Origin: Chitinivibrionales bacterium
Lineage (GTDB): Bacteria > Fibrobacterota > Chitinivibrionia > Chitinivibrionales > FEN-1185
Length of the DNA stretch: 50,503 bases
Direction of reading: 5' to 3'
NCBI GenBank assembly: GCA_035516255.1
Contig: DATJAL010000036.1
Location: 1 to 50,503 of the forward strand
Part shown: in pieces, positions 31,953-40,377 of the stretch
Layout of the letters: each line of letters starts with the position of its first letter
How positions within the stretch are numbered: the first letter of the stretch is position 1
Made by a program: the position numbers and the translations under genes
Notes under the pieces: model-generated
Databases searched by the model: none
Told to the model about the DNA's origin: nothing
What the model saw: only the letters and a program-made list of their open reading frames with translations

Positions 31953-33527
31953 TCACGAGGATTTATCGGGCTTTTTCTCAACCGCCACGCTCATGCCGTA
32001 CACGTCTTCGAACATGTCTCCCTTGTTCTGCAGCGCGAGCTGCTCTAAGGTGAGGTCGTCCGCGTTGGGCACCGCGATCACGAACCGGTCCTTTTCCCGG
32101 CGGCACTCGATTCCCGCGATGCGCTGGCTGTGCGAGCGGTCGAGCGCGTCCGCGACCCGCAGGATGGCGGCCAACTTGGCGACGGCGAGCCTTCCCTCTC
32201 TGTCAAGGTCCGCGTATTCCCTGTGCTCCGGCTTGGGCGCTGCGCGGCGATGGTACCGCGCGATGAGCGCCACGAGAAGGATGTCGCGCCGCGAAAGCCC
32301 GAACAGCTCGCTGTTCTGGATAAGGTACATCGAATGCTTGTGGTGGCTCCGCGCCGAAATGAACACGCCTGCGTCGTGCAGAATTCCCGCCACCGAAAGC
32401 AGCAGGCCGTACCACGGGCCGAGCAGGTGCTCCTCCTTGAGGCTTGCAAAGAGCGCGGCCGAAAGCGACACCACATGACGTGCATGCGACTCCTCGACGC
32501 CGTATTTCTTCGCCACTTCCCACGCGGACCGTATGATCTGCCGGGCGAAATCGTCGCCCGATGGTTCCGCTTTGGCCATTTCCAGAAGGATGCCGTGCCG
32601 CATGGAGATGTCGGACACGACGAGGCTTTTGAGTGAAAACGCGCGGCCCAGCATGCAGTAAAAAAGCAGCGCGGGCGAGAGCGTCTCGGCGTCAGGGAAC
32701 GGAATTTTGTATTTGCGCACGCAGTCGTTTACCGACAGCGACAGCGTTTCCTCGGTGAACTTTTCGAGCGCGCCAAGCAAAACGCGGGTCGGGACGAGCG
32801 GATTGTAATCCGGTATCAGCCGGTTCGCGGCGATGCGCATGTCGCCGCCGAGCGCGATCATGGTTTTTATGGCTGCCGGCGGGACGCTGTGCAGGATCTG
32901 GGCGATGGCGCGCCGTATTTCGTTTTCCATGAGCGTGCGCTGCCGGGCCAAAGGCGCGTGGAATTTCTCGAGCACCTCGCGCAGCCTGAGCGCGCCGGGC
33001 CGGAACGAGTGCGTGGCGACGATGTTGCCTTTTGCCATCAGGAGCATCTCGATGCTGCCGCCGCCCATTTCGCATATGACAATCTGGCCGCGGGACAGCA
33101 TCGGGTCCCTTTTCAGCAGCGATCGCGCGGAGAGGTAGGTGAGTCGCGCCACGTCCATGTCATCGAGCGTCTCGATGCGGAGGCCGGTCGCGATATACAC
33201 GCGGTCGATGAACGCGTCCCGGTTCTGCGCCTCGCGCACCGCCGTGGTCGCCACGGCGCGGACCCGGTCTTCGCGCGTGATGCCGTATTCAAGAAGCACC
33301 CTTCGGAAATTCTTGAGGCAGTGCACGCACTCCTCGATGGTTCCCCTTTCGATGTACCCCTTGGTGAACGTGTCTTTTCCCAGGCTCACCGCCTGCTGCA
33401 GGAATTCCAGCGGCCGCGCCGCGCCGTCCGGCTCTACAATGGCGACGGTCATGCGTATCGAGGTGGTGCCGATGTCAATGACGGCGATGGAAAACACGGA
33501 TTCCTGTACAGGAGGCTTTTCATGCAT
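31953..33527 (-). CDS. ppx: Exopolyphosphatase / pppGpp phosphohydrolase (Ppx/GppA)
   Basis: 524 residues. The actin-like ATPase-fold N-terminal part has IAVIDIGTTSIRMTV and VICEMGGGSIEMLLM, the two phosphate loops of Ppx/GppA, and VRAVATTAVREAQNRDAFI with the conserved Glu. The C-terminal HD domain (about 330-500) has HARHVVSLSAALF, ILHDAGVF, YHRRAAP and KLAAILRVADALDRSH. It would release phosphate from the ends of polyphosphate or hydrolyse pppGpp. It is first in the gene cluster, as is usual for ppx-ppk pairs, though here the order on the strand is ppx, small gene, ppk1. Confidence 0.95.
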   Translation of the reverse strand: MHEKPPVQESVFSIAVIDIGTTSIRMTVAIVEPDGAARPLEFLQQAVSLGKDTFTKGYIERGTIEECVHCLKNFRRVLLEYGITREDRVRAVATTAVREAQNRDAFIDRVYIATGLRIETLDDMDVARLTYLSARSLLKRDPMLSRGQIVICEMGGGSIEMLLMAKGNIVATHSFRPGALRLREVLEKFHAPLARQRTLMENEIRRAIAQILHSVPPAAIKTMIALGGDMRIAANRLIPDYNPLVPTRVLLGALEKFTEETLSLSVNDCVRKYKIPFPDAETLSPALLFYCMLGRAFSLKSLVVSDISMRHGILLEMAKAEPSGDDFARQIIRSAWEVAKKYGVEESHARHVVSLSAALFASLKEEHLLGPWYGLLLSVAGILHDAGVFISARSHHKHSMYLIQNSELFGLSRRDILLVALIARYHRRAAPKPEHREYADLDREGRLAVAKLAAILRVADALDRSHSQRIAGIECRREKDRFVIAVPNADDLTLEQLALQNKGDMFEDVYGMSVAVEKKPDKSS

Positions 33528-33939
33528 AAGTATGAAATATAGTAAAGGATACGCAAAGGAAAGTTGTTAAACGTTGCGCTAACGGAATCCAAATACTTCC
33601 GGAAAAGAGGGAATTACGCGGCCGGAAAGCAAGGGTTTCTACTGAAAACCCGTAAAATATTTGATATATTAAGGATAAAAACATCGCGCAAAATCATCCA
33701 AAAGAGCAATGAGGCATCAAGAATATATAATGGCGGTCCTGAATGATAGGGAATTACAGCCTGTTTTCCTTTGCAGGCCGTTTTTGCGGGAAATGTATTT
33801 TGTGATGGGCGTCACATCGAAACATAAAAACGAACAGTATTTTTCATTACAATTGAAGGAGCCGGGATAATACGCCATTTTTTACTTTAACGACACTTGC
33901 AGAACCTCAAAATAATCCTGGTTCGAGGTCTTAGTAAAA
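33528..33939. other. Divergent gap before the polyphosphate cluster and a secreted gene
   Basis: 412 bp, AT-rich, no gene recognised (a 60-residue frame at 33564-33746 has no support). A weak hairpin, GCCTG/CAGGC followed by CGTTTTT, lies near 33755-33785. The rest shows no repeat and no clear promoter. Confidence 0.4.
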
Positions 33940-34413
33940 ATGAATGCAATGATTCGTCGGAAAGTATTTTTTCAATACGCACAATCTATGAAATACCTTT
34001 GCCTTGCCGTCAACCGTCTCGCCGGACTCCTTGTCCTGCTTTTCGCGCTCGCTGCCGGCGCGGTTGCCCAGGATTTGCGAACGCCAGTTTCCTCATGCGA
34101 CACTGCAAACATTACACTGTCCTCGCGCGATTCCGTCGCGCACGACAGCACGCTGGTGTTAATGGTCCGCGTTATGAACAAAAGCAGGCGTGTCGCGGAG
34201 GCTGCGGTGAGCCTCATCGACAGCGCAAGCGGCGACACCATCGAAAATTGGTATCCTCTTATTCCGCCTCAAAGCTCGGACTCAACCGAGATATTCTGGA
34301 ACACCAAGGGAGCGAAGGTGGGGAATCACACCTTGAAGGCCGTTTACAGCCTGCCTCAAGACAGTGTTCCGGCAATCGAGGAACGAAAACTTCAGGTGCG
34401 GGTAAAGCCCTGA
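33940..34413 (+). CDS. Secreted hypothetical protein with a CARDB-like beta-sandwich
   Basis: 157 residues. The start at 33940 has GAGG about 13 bp upstream; a second ATG at 33988 would begin directly before the hydrophobic signal peptide (MKYLCLAVNRLAGLLVLLF...). The mature part (SDSTLVLMVRVMNKSRRVAEAAVSLIDSASGDTI... quoted in part) has the strand pattern of CARDB-type Ig-like domains: STLVLMVRVMN, then PPQSSDSTEIFWN, then GNHTLKAVYS. It would be periplasmic or surface-associated; the partner is unknown. It converges with GGGP synthase 13 bp away. Confidence 0.65.
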   Translation: MNAMIRRKVFFQYAQSMKYLCLAVNRLAGLLVLLFALAAGAVAQDLRTPVSSCDTANITLSSRDSVAHDSTLVLMVRVMNKSRRVAEAAVSLIDSASGDTIENWYPLIPPQSSDSTEIFWNTKGAKVGNHTLKAVYSLPQDSVPAIEERKLQVRVKP

Positions 34414-34425
34414 ACAATTTTTCCT

Positions 34426-35178
34426 TTAAATGTTTTTGATCGCGGCCGCGATTTCTTTCATCGCCGCAATCCCGCCTTTTGCCTGCAGCAGGTTGCCGGT
34501 CACGATGATGTCGGCGCCGGCCCTGATTTTCTCCTTCGCGGTCCTCGCGTCGCGGATGCCGCCGCCGACGATCACCGGGATGTCGACCACGGAGCTCACC
34601 AGCGAAATCATCTCGTCGGGCACGGGATGGAGCGCGCCACTGCCCGCCTCAAGATAGATAAGCTTCATTCCCATGTATTGCGCGGCGAGCGCATGGGCCG
34701 CCGCGATGGCTGGCTTGTTGCGGGGAAGGGGACGGGTGTTGCTCATGAATTCGACGGAGGTCACGGTTCCCGATTCCACGAGCATGTATGCCGTTGAAAT
34801 AGGTTCTATGCCGAGCTGTTTTATGGTCGGCGCCGCTTTCACGTGCTCGCTGATCAGGTTCACCGGGTTGCGGCCGGAAATGAGCGAAAGGTACAGCAGC
34901 GCGTCGGCGTGACCCGAAAGCTGGGTCGCGTCGCCGGGAAAAAGAATCACCGGGATTTTCACGCCCTTTTTGACAGATGCGACAAACGCGTCGAAGCGGT
35001 TGGTGTGCAGCAGGCTGCCGCCGACGAGCAGGGCGTCGGCGCCCGCCGTCTGGGCGGCCTTCGCAATGGCCGCGCCGTCTTTGGGGGAAAAGTCGTCGGG
35101 GTCGAGAAGAACCCAGTACGCGGGGGCCTTCGCGGACGCTTTTTTCCGGATCGCCTCGAACACCGTGTTTGATTTCAT
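34426..35178 (-). CDS. Geranylgeranylglyceryl-phosphate synthase (GGGPS / PcrB-like)
   Basis: 250 residues, TIM-barrel. The opening VLLDPDDFSPKDG, then GADALLVGGSLLHTNRFDAF, and the C-terminal GIRDARTAKEKIRAGADIIVTGN (quoted in parts) match GGGPS. The enzyme joins a prenyl chain to sn-glycerol-1-phosphate, the first step of archaeal-type ether lipids; bacterial relatives include PcrB and the Bacteroidota group II enzymes. It overlaps the alaS stop by 4 bp (ATGA), so the two are one transcription unit. The prenyl chain length cannot be told from the sequence. Confidence 0.92.
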   Translation of the reverse strand: MKSNTVFEAIRKKASAKAPAYWVLLDPDDFSPKDGAAIAKAAQTAGADALLVGGSLLHTNRFDAFVASVKKGVKIPVILFPGDATQLSGHADALLYLSLISGRNPVNLISEHVKAAPTIKQLGIEPISTAYMLVESGTVTSVEFMSNTRPLPRNKPAIAAAHALAAQYMGMKLIYLEAGSGALHPVPDEMISLVSSVVDIPVIVGGGIRDARTAKEKIRAGADIIVTGNLLQAKGGIAAMKEIAAAIKNI

Positions 35179-37862
35179 ACGTGCTGTCCCGCCTTCTTCT
35201 CCAAGATTTCCCTCACCGCAGCCAGCGCCTCGCCAAGTTTCTCCGGGTTTTTACCGCCGGCCTGGGCCCGCGTCGGGCTCCCGCCGCCGCTGCCGCCGGC
35301 TATCTGGGCCGCGGCCTTGACAAGCTCGCCGCAGTGGACGCCGCAGTCCTTGACCGCTTTCTGGCCTGCGGTGGCGAAAAAGAGAACGCGGCCTTCAATG
35401 GAAGCACCGAGTATGACGGCGAGGCCACCGAGGTTGCGGCTTTTAATTGCGTCGGAAATGGCGTCGCAGAGGGAGGAAAAGGTTTCCTTGTCCGTCGCAC
35501 CGAGGTCTTTCATGGTCCAGGAGCAGATTGCCTTTTTCGCCTGCGCCTCGGCGATGATTGCGTCCGCCCGGCCTTTCACCTGTCCTTGGGAAAGCCCCGC
35601 CATTTTCTGTTCAAGTTCCTTGATGCGCCCGCCGAGCCCTTCCACCCTGTTGACAAGCGCGTCTTCGTTCACCTTAAGCATGCGGCACAGTTCGGAGACG
35701 GTCGATTCCTTCAACGAAAGGTATTTCACGGAATTCATTCCCGTGATTGCCTCGATGCGGCGCACGCCGGCCGCGATACTCATTTCGGCCGTGATGTGGA
35801 ACAGCCCTATGGTTCCGGTCGAAGAAACATGCGTGCCGCCGCACAATTCCTTGCTGACGCCGCCCATGCTCACCACGCGCACGGTTTCCCCGTATTTTTC
35901 GCCGAACAGCGCCATAGCGCCTTCCTTTTTCGCCTCGTCGGTTGATTTCACCGCCGTGGCCACGGGAAAATCGGCAAGCACCCACTCGTTCACCATGTCC
36001 TCCACCTTGCGGAGCTCGTCAGGAGTTAATGCTTTATGGTGGGTAAAGTCGAACCGCAAAGATTCCGGCGCTACCCGCGAGCCCGACTGTTGCACATGCG
36101 TGCCGAGCACCTTCCGCAGCGCGGCCTGTAGCAGGTGTGTGGCGCTGTGGTTGCGCCTCGTATGGCGTCTGTCGGTGGAAAGGATCTCGGCCCGCACCGG
36201 TTCTTTCAACTCATCCGCACCAAAGGACTCGCCAGAGGCCGCGATGTGCACGGTCATGTCGTTCCACTTGATGGTGTCTGAAACGCGGAGGACCGTGCCT
36301 CTGGCCGTGGTCAGCACGCCGGCGTCGCCCACCTGTCCGCCCGATTCGGCGTAAAACGGGGTTTTGTCGAGGATGAGAAGGCATTCGCGAATGCGCGGCC
36401 CGTCCGATACCGTGATTTTGTAGCGGCACACATTGCACTGCGCCGTATCGCTTTCGTATCCCACGAATTGCGTTCCCTGCACCTGGCGCAGGGTCACCCA
36501 GCCTTCGGCGGTGAGCCCCGATTCGTCGCCTTTCTTGGCAGCATCACGTGCGCGCTCGCGCTGCTTGCCCATTTCTTTTTCAAAGCCTTTTTCGTCGACG
36601 GCGTAGCCTTTTTCCTCGGCCATGAGCCGCGTGAGGTCCATGGGAAAACCGTAGGTGTCGTACAGCATGAACACGTCGCCGCCGGGGACGGTTTTCGCTT
36701 TTGATTTGTCAAGCCCCGCCAGGATCTGCCCGAACTTTTCGATGCCCTGCTCGAGCGTGGCGCCGAAACGCTCCTCTTCCGAGCGGATGACGTCGGAAAC
36801 GTAGCCGGTGCGTTGCTTGATTTCGGGGAATGCGTCGCCCATCATGTTCACCACGACCGGAACGAGCGAGAACAGAAACGGTTCATGAAACCGGAGTTCG
36901 CGTCCGAAGCGGCTGGCGCGCCGCAGCAGCCGGCGCAGCACGTAGCCGCGGCCCTCGTTCGACGGCACGCCGCCGTCGGTTATGGCGAACACCAGCGCGC
37001 GGATGTGGTCTGCGATGACGCGGAACGGCGTGCCGGACGCGTCGGCGGAATACGGCTTGCCGCTCTTTTTCGCGAGCTCGGCGATGATGGGCAAGAAGAG
37101 GTCGGTGCCGTAGTTGGAGGTGGTGTTCTGGAGAATCGAAACCACCCGTTCGAGGCCCATGCCCGTGTCGACATGCTTGCTCGGCAGTTCGGAAAGCTTT
37201 CCGTCCTTGCCGCGGTTGTATTGGATGAACACGAGGTTCCAGATTTCGCGGAACCTGTCGTTGGCGCCGTTGACGCCCCTTACGGGATCGTTGAACACCT
37301 GCTTGCGGTCCTTTGCGTCGCCGATGTCGTAATGGATTTCCGAGCACGGGCCGCACGGCCCGGTATCGCCCATTTCCCAGAAGTTGGATTTTTCGCCGAA
37401 ACGCATGATGCGCCAGTGCTCGATGTCGGTTTCGGATTTCCACAGTTTTTCCGCCTCGTCGTCGGACTCAAACACCGTGACGAACAGCCGGTCCTTATGC
37501 AGTTTCCATACTTCGGTGAGCAGCTCCCACGCCCAGGAAATCGCCTCTTTCTTGTAATAGTTGCCGAACGACCAGTTGCCGAGCATTTCGAAAAATGTGT
37601 GATGGTAATGGTCGCGTCCCACTTCCTCGAGGTCGTTGTGCTTTCCGGACACACGCATGCATTTCTGCGAGTTTGCCACGCGCGTGTAGCCCTGCCGGTT
37701 CTCGCCGAGGAATATCGCCTTGAACTGGTTCATTCCCGCGTTGGTGAATAATAAAGTAGGATCGTCCTGCGGGATGACCGGTGCACTAGGAACGAATAAG
37801 TGGCCTTTACTTTTGAAAAAGTCTATGAATTCCTGCCGTATTTGATTCCCTGATTTGGTCAT
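35175..37862 (-). CDS. alaS: Alanyl-tRNA synthetase
   Basis: 895 residues, the normal bacterial length. The class II core has FTNAGMNQFKAIFLG and GRDHYHHTFFEMLGNWSFGNYYK; the editing domain has HSATHLLQAALRKVLG and the C-terminal SELCGGTHVSSTGTIGLF (CGGTH). The final domain ends in GGSGGGSPTRAQAGG, the typical C-Ala end. It charges tRNA-Ala, encoded at 4293-4368 in this window. AAGGAAAT lies before the ATG. GGGPS follows with a 4-bp overlap. Confidence 0.98.
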   Translation of the reverse strand: MTKSGNQIRQEFIDFFKSKGHLFVPSAPVIPQDDPTLLFTNAGMNQFKAIFLGENRQGYTRVANSQKCMRVSGKHNDLEEVGRDHYHHTFFEMLGNWSFGNYYKKEAISWAWELLTEVWKLHKDRLFVTVFESDDEAEKLWKSETDIEHWRIMRFGEKSNFWEMGDTGPCGPCSEIHYDIGDAKDRKQVFNDPVRGVNGANDRFREIWNLVFIQYNRGKDGKLSELPSKHVDTGMGLERVVSILQNTTSNYGTDLFLPIIAELAKKSGKPYSADASGTPFRVIADHIRALVFAITDGGVPSNEGRGYVLRRLLRRASRFGRELRFHEPFLFSLVPVVVNMMGDAFPEIKQRTGYVSDVIRSEEERFGATLEQGIEKFGQILAGLDKSKAKTVPGGDVFMLYDTYGFPMDLTRLMAEEKGYAVDEKGFEKEMGKQRERARDAAKKGDESGLTAEGWVTLRQVQGTQFVGYESDTAQCNVCRYKITVSDGPRIRECLLILDKTPFYAESGGQVGDAGVLTTARGTVLRVSDTIKWNDMTVHIAASGESFGADELKEPVRAEILSTDRRHTRRNHSATHLLQAALRKVLGTHVQQSGSRVAPESLRFDFTHHKALTPDELRKVEDMVNEWVLADFPVATAVKSTDEAKKEGAMALFGEKYGETVRVVSMGGVSKELCGGTHVSSTGTIGLFHITAEMSIAAGVRRIEAITGMNSVKYLSLKESTVSELCRMLKVNEDALVNRVEGLGGRIKELEQKMAGLSQGQVKGRADAIIAEAQAKKAICSWTMKDLGATDKETFSSLCDAISDAIKSRNLGGLAVILGASIEGRVLFFATAGQKAVKDCGVHCGELVKAAAQIAGGSGGGSPTRAQAGGKNPEKLGEALAAVREILEKKAGQHV

Positions 37863-37899
37863 GGCTGTTGTAATTTCCTTTTTTATCGATTTAGAATGA

Positions 37900-38031
37900 G
37901 CGTTACCCGCTTCGCGGGGTCGGCCCTCCCTCCGGTCTCGCCTTCGGCTCGGGCCGCCACGGCCGTATGCCGCTCCGCGGCGGGTCCGGGCGGCACCGCT
38001 CTCCGGCGCGGCCTCCGGTCGTTCCTAACGC
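37900..38031 (+). repeat. GC-rich GCGTTA...TAACGC family repeat, copy E
   Basis: The ends GCGTTA (37900-37905) and TAACGC (38026-38031) are inverted complements. The interior has the shared GGTCTCGCCTTCGGCTCGGGC, GCCACGGCC and CACCGCTCTCCGGCGCGGCC blocks. The flank GCGGCGGCGAATGTCTAATT after it resembles the flank of copy A (GCGGCGGCGGAGATCTAGTT), so the two share more than their ends. Confidence 0.85.
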
Positions 38032-38112
38032 GGCGGCGAATGTCTAATTAGTCAACATACTTTTGCGGCGCCTAACGACCACTTTATTACATCCTCAAAA
38101 GGATACCATAAT

Positions 38113-38287
38113 CAACTGCCGCTCGCGGGTGCGCCCAGCGAATGTATGGAGCTTGCAGATGCCGGTACCGGCCGCACCCAGGAGAGGGGGGTGCCGAGGA
38201 CCCCGCAGCCCCGCTTGGGGCGAGGAGGCCGAGGCCGGGGGAGACGACCCTTGGAAGTACCCGAAGGGGTATACTTCTCCCCCGAAA
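38113..38287 (-). repeat. GC-rich family repeat, copy F (related to D)
   Basis: It has the same order of blocks as copy D at 20270-20491: CGCTCGCGGGTGCGCCC at one end and GGAAGTACCCGAAGGGGTATA at the other, with GCGGCCGG/GGCCTCGG hairpins between. Together with copy E it fills most of the 432-bp alaS-recA gap. Confidence 0.8.
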
Positions 38288-38294
38288 TGATTTA

Positions 38295-39368
38295 TTATTT
38301 TTCTTCTTTCTCTTCCTTTTTTTCTCCTTCATCTCCCGCCGGCTTTTTCCCCAGTGTTTTTAACTTTTCCCGCAGCTCCTTTTCGATCTTCGCCATGATG
38401 TCTTTATTTTCCTCGAGAAAATCACGCGACTTGTCGCGTCCTTGTCCCAGCCGCTCGCCGTTGTACGAGAGCCAGGTGCCGCTTTTCTCGATGATGTTGT
38501 TCGCGGTGGCGAGGTCGATGACGTCGCCGGCGAAAGAGATTCCCTTTCCGTAAAGGATGTCGAACTCGGCGTCCCTGAACGGCGGGGCCACCTTGTTCTT
38601 CACCACCCGCACCTTGGTGCGGTTGCCAATCACGTTGTCGCCGTCCTTTATGGCGGCGATGCGGCGGATGTCGAGGCGCAGCGACGAATAAAACTTGAGC
38701 GCGTTGCCGCCGGTGGTGGTTTCCGGGTTGCCGAACATGACGCCGATTTTCATGCGCAGCTGGTTGATGAAAATGAGGCAGGTCTTGGATTTCGAGAGGA
38801 TGGCGGTGAGCTTGCGCAGCGCCTGCGACATGAGCCGCGCCTGGAGGCCCATGTGCGAGTCGCCCATGTCGCCCTCGATTTCGGCCGCGGGCACGAGCGC
38901 GGCCACACTGTCGACCACGATGATGTCAACCGCGCCGCTCCTGATGAGCGTGTCCGCGATTTCGAGCGCTTGCTCGCCGGTGTCGGGCTGCGACACGAGC
39001 AGGTTGTCGATGTCGACGCCCAGGTTTTTCGCGTACAACGCGTCGAAGGCGTATTCGGCATCGATAAGCACGGCGATGCCGCCCGCCTTTTGCACATTCG
39101 CGATCGCGTGCAGGGCGAGTGTGGTTTTTCCCGACGATTCCGGCCCGAAGATTTCCACGATGCGTCCCTTGGGAAGGCCGCCCACGCCGAGCGCCATGTC
39201 GAGCGAGATGGATCCGGTGGGGATCACCGGGACGTCGATTTCGAGTGTTGCCGAGCCCAGGCGCATGATGGCGCCCTTGCCGTGCTGCTTTTCGATCTGG
39301 TCCACGGCGTGCTCAACCGCCGCGACCTTGTTTTTAAATTCCTGGTCTGTTTCGGTTTTTTTTGCCAT
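38295..39368 (-). CDS. recA: RecA recombinase
   Basis: 357 residues of the expected length. Walker A GPESSGKT, Walker B-region [19 protein letters not shown], the loop [26 protein letters not shown] (quoted in part) and the C-terminal [12 protein letters not shown] are typical. The tail is Glu/Lys-rich. AGGAG lies 5 bp before the ATG. It mediates strand exchange and, in cells with LexA, activates its cleavage. I see no convincing LexA site in its upstream region. Confidence 0.98.
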   Translation of the reverse strand: MAKKTETDQEFKNKVAAVEHAVDQIEKQHGKGAIMRLGSATLEIDVPVIPTGSISLDMALGVGGLPKGRIVEIFGPESSGKTTLALHAIANVQKAGGIAVLIDAEYAFDALYAKNLGVDIDNLLVSQPDTGEQALEIADTLIRSGAVDIIVVDSVAALVPAAEIEGDMGDSHMGLQARLMSQALRKLTAILSKSKTCLIFINQLRMKIGVMFGNPETTTGGNALKFYSSLRLDIRRIAAIKDGDNVIGNRTKVRVVKNKVAPPFRDAEFDILYGKGISFAGDVIDLATANNIIEKSGTWLSYNGERLGQGRDKSRDFLEENKDIMAKIEKELREKLKTLGKKPAGDEGEKKEEKEEK

Positions 39369-39848
39369 ACGGTCTCCTGGTTATGAAAAAATGGCGCTGC
39401 AGCGCCTGCGCGGCAGCGATGTGGCCGAAGATACAGTAAGTGAAAATACGAAATCGCACCGCCGGCGGAAAAAAGATTTGTTAATAATTTTGGCGGCAGC
39501 CTGAAAAGTTAGTTGACAAAAAGATATTATATTTTCAAAACGACTGCGCTCCTACAGTCACGGAAGATAGATCATGGTTTTTAAAACCCGTATAATATAG
39601 TAGAAATGGGGGTGAGACACCACAACAACTGGAAGAATATCCCAACCGCCATAAAATCAATAAGATACTATTAATATGCTTGTTTCATTTCCGGCGGTTG
39701 AGGTTGCACCACCACAGGGGAAATTTTTTATGATGTTTTTCGATTTGCATAACAATATACCAATCAATCAAATAACCTTTTTGGCTTATGCTTTGATGTT
39801 TTTGTAAGGGGAAAGTGGAATAAGGTATATTTTTAAAAGGCGGTTTTT
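39369..39848. other. Gap between recA and the small secreted gene, with a structured segment
   Basis: 480 bp with no gene. It contains a 14-bp perfect palindrome (GGCGCTGCAGCGCC, 39393-39406) in the recA leader, a TATAAT box (39591-39596) without a good -35 box, and an 8-bp inverted repeat CAACCGCC (39643-39650) / GGCGGTTG (39693-39700) around 42 nt, with a GGGGG-, CCACCACAGGGG- and TTTTTT-bearing surround. Confidence 0.5.
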
Positions 39849-40262
39849 ATGAAAATACGCGGGATTTTTATTGCGGCATTGATCGTGGCATGCGGCATTA
39901 CCGCTGGTAATGCCCAGACGCCGGCAGAACCCGGCACATGCCAGAGCGGGTTTGCTGATTCGAAAACGGTCATTCAGACAAATTACAACGAAATGTACCA
40001 GGCACTGCCGCAGGACCTCAAGGACCGGATACTCGGCGCTGCAATAACCATTGAGAATTTAAGAATGAAGACCCCTGCGGATTTGCAGAATTATGTCACC
40101 ACGGAGCGCGCTAAGGCAGAAGATTTCATAAAAACCACCATATCCCAGATGGCGGTTTCGGACATGCTCAAGGCCCAGGTCGATGACGCACGCAAGGATG
40201 TGAACGTGCAGATAAACGACAGAATGAATGAGCTGAAAGCAAGAAGGGCCGCGCACCGATAG
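39849..40262 (+). CDS. Small secreted helical protein
   Basis: 137 residues. The signal peptide is MKIRGIFIAALIVACGITAGNA; the mature part is alpha-helical with many Lys/Asp/Glu and few aromatic residues (KTVIQTNYNEMYQALPQDLKDRI; MKTPADLQNYVTTERAKAE). It would fold as a helical bundle in the periplasm. AAAAGGCGG lies just before the ATG. No family recognised. A good terminator follows 54 bp after the stop, so it is a single-gene unit. Confidence 0.7.
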   Translation: MKIRGIFIAALIVACGITAGNAQTPAEPGTCQSGFADSKTVIQTNYNEMYQALPQDLKDRILGAAITIENLRMKTPADLQNYVTTERAKAEDFIKTTISQMAVSDMLKAQVDDARKDVNVQINDRMNELKARRAAHR

Positions 40263-40315
40263 GACGGAGAGAAAAACGCGACGTATTCAATACTGCAAAA
40301 AAGAGTGAGATATTG

Positions 40316-40347
40316 ACAGCAGGGGAGCGTTTTCCCCTGTTGTTTTT
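40316..40347 (+). terminator. Rho-independent terminator after the helical protein gene
   Basis: An 11-pair stem with one wobble (40316-40326 with 40333-40343; core CAGGGGA/TCCCCTG) is followed by TTTTT. Confidence 0.85.
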
Positions 40348-40377
40348 CAGCACGATCCTGCCGCTTCAAGCAAGACA

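Noticed and set aside
33564-33746. A 60-residue frame in the gap before the secreted gene
   Set aside because: Its composition is unlike the genes around it, it has no ribosome site and the gap is AT-rich. Most likely chance.
37900-38031. An integron attC site or gene cassette
   Set aside because: The ends (GCGTTA, TAACGC) recall attC cores, but there is no integrase, no cassette and the hairpin pattern of the family is different. Kept only as an observation.
39369-39560. A LexA/SOS box upstream of recA
   Set aside because: I looked for a CTG...CAG-, GAAC...GTTC- or TGC...GCA-type dyad near the recA start and found only the GGCGCTGCAGCGCC palindrome, which is not a known LexA site. No claim is made.
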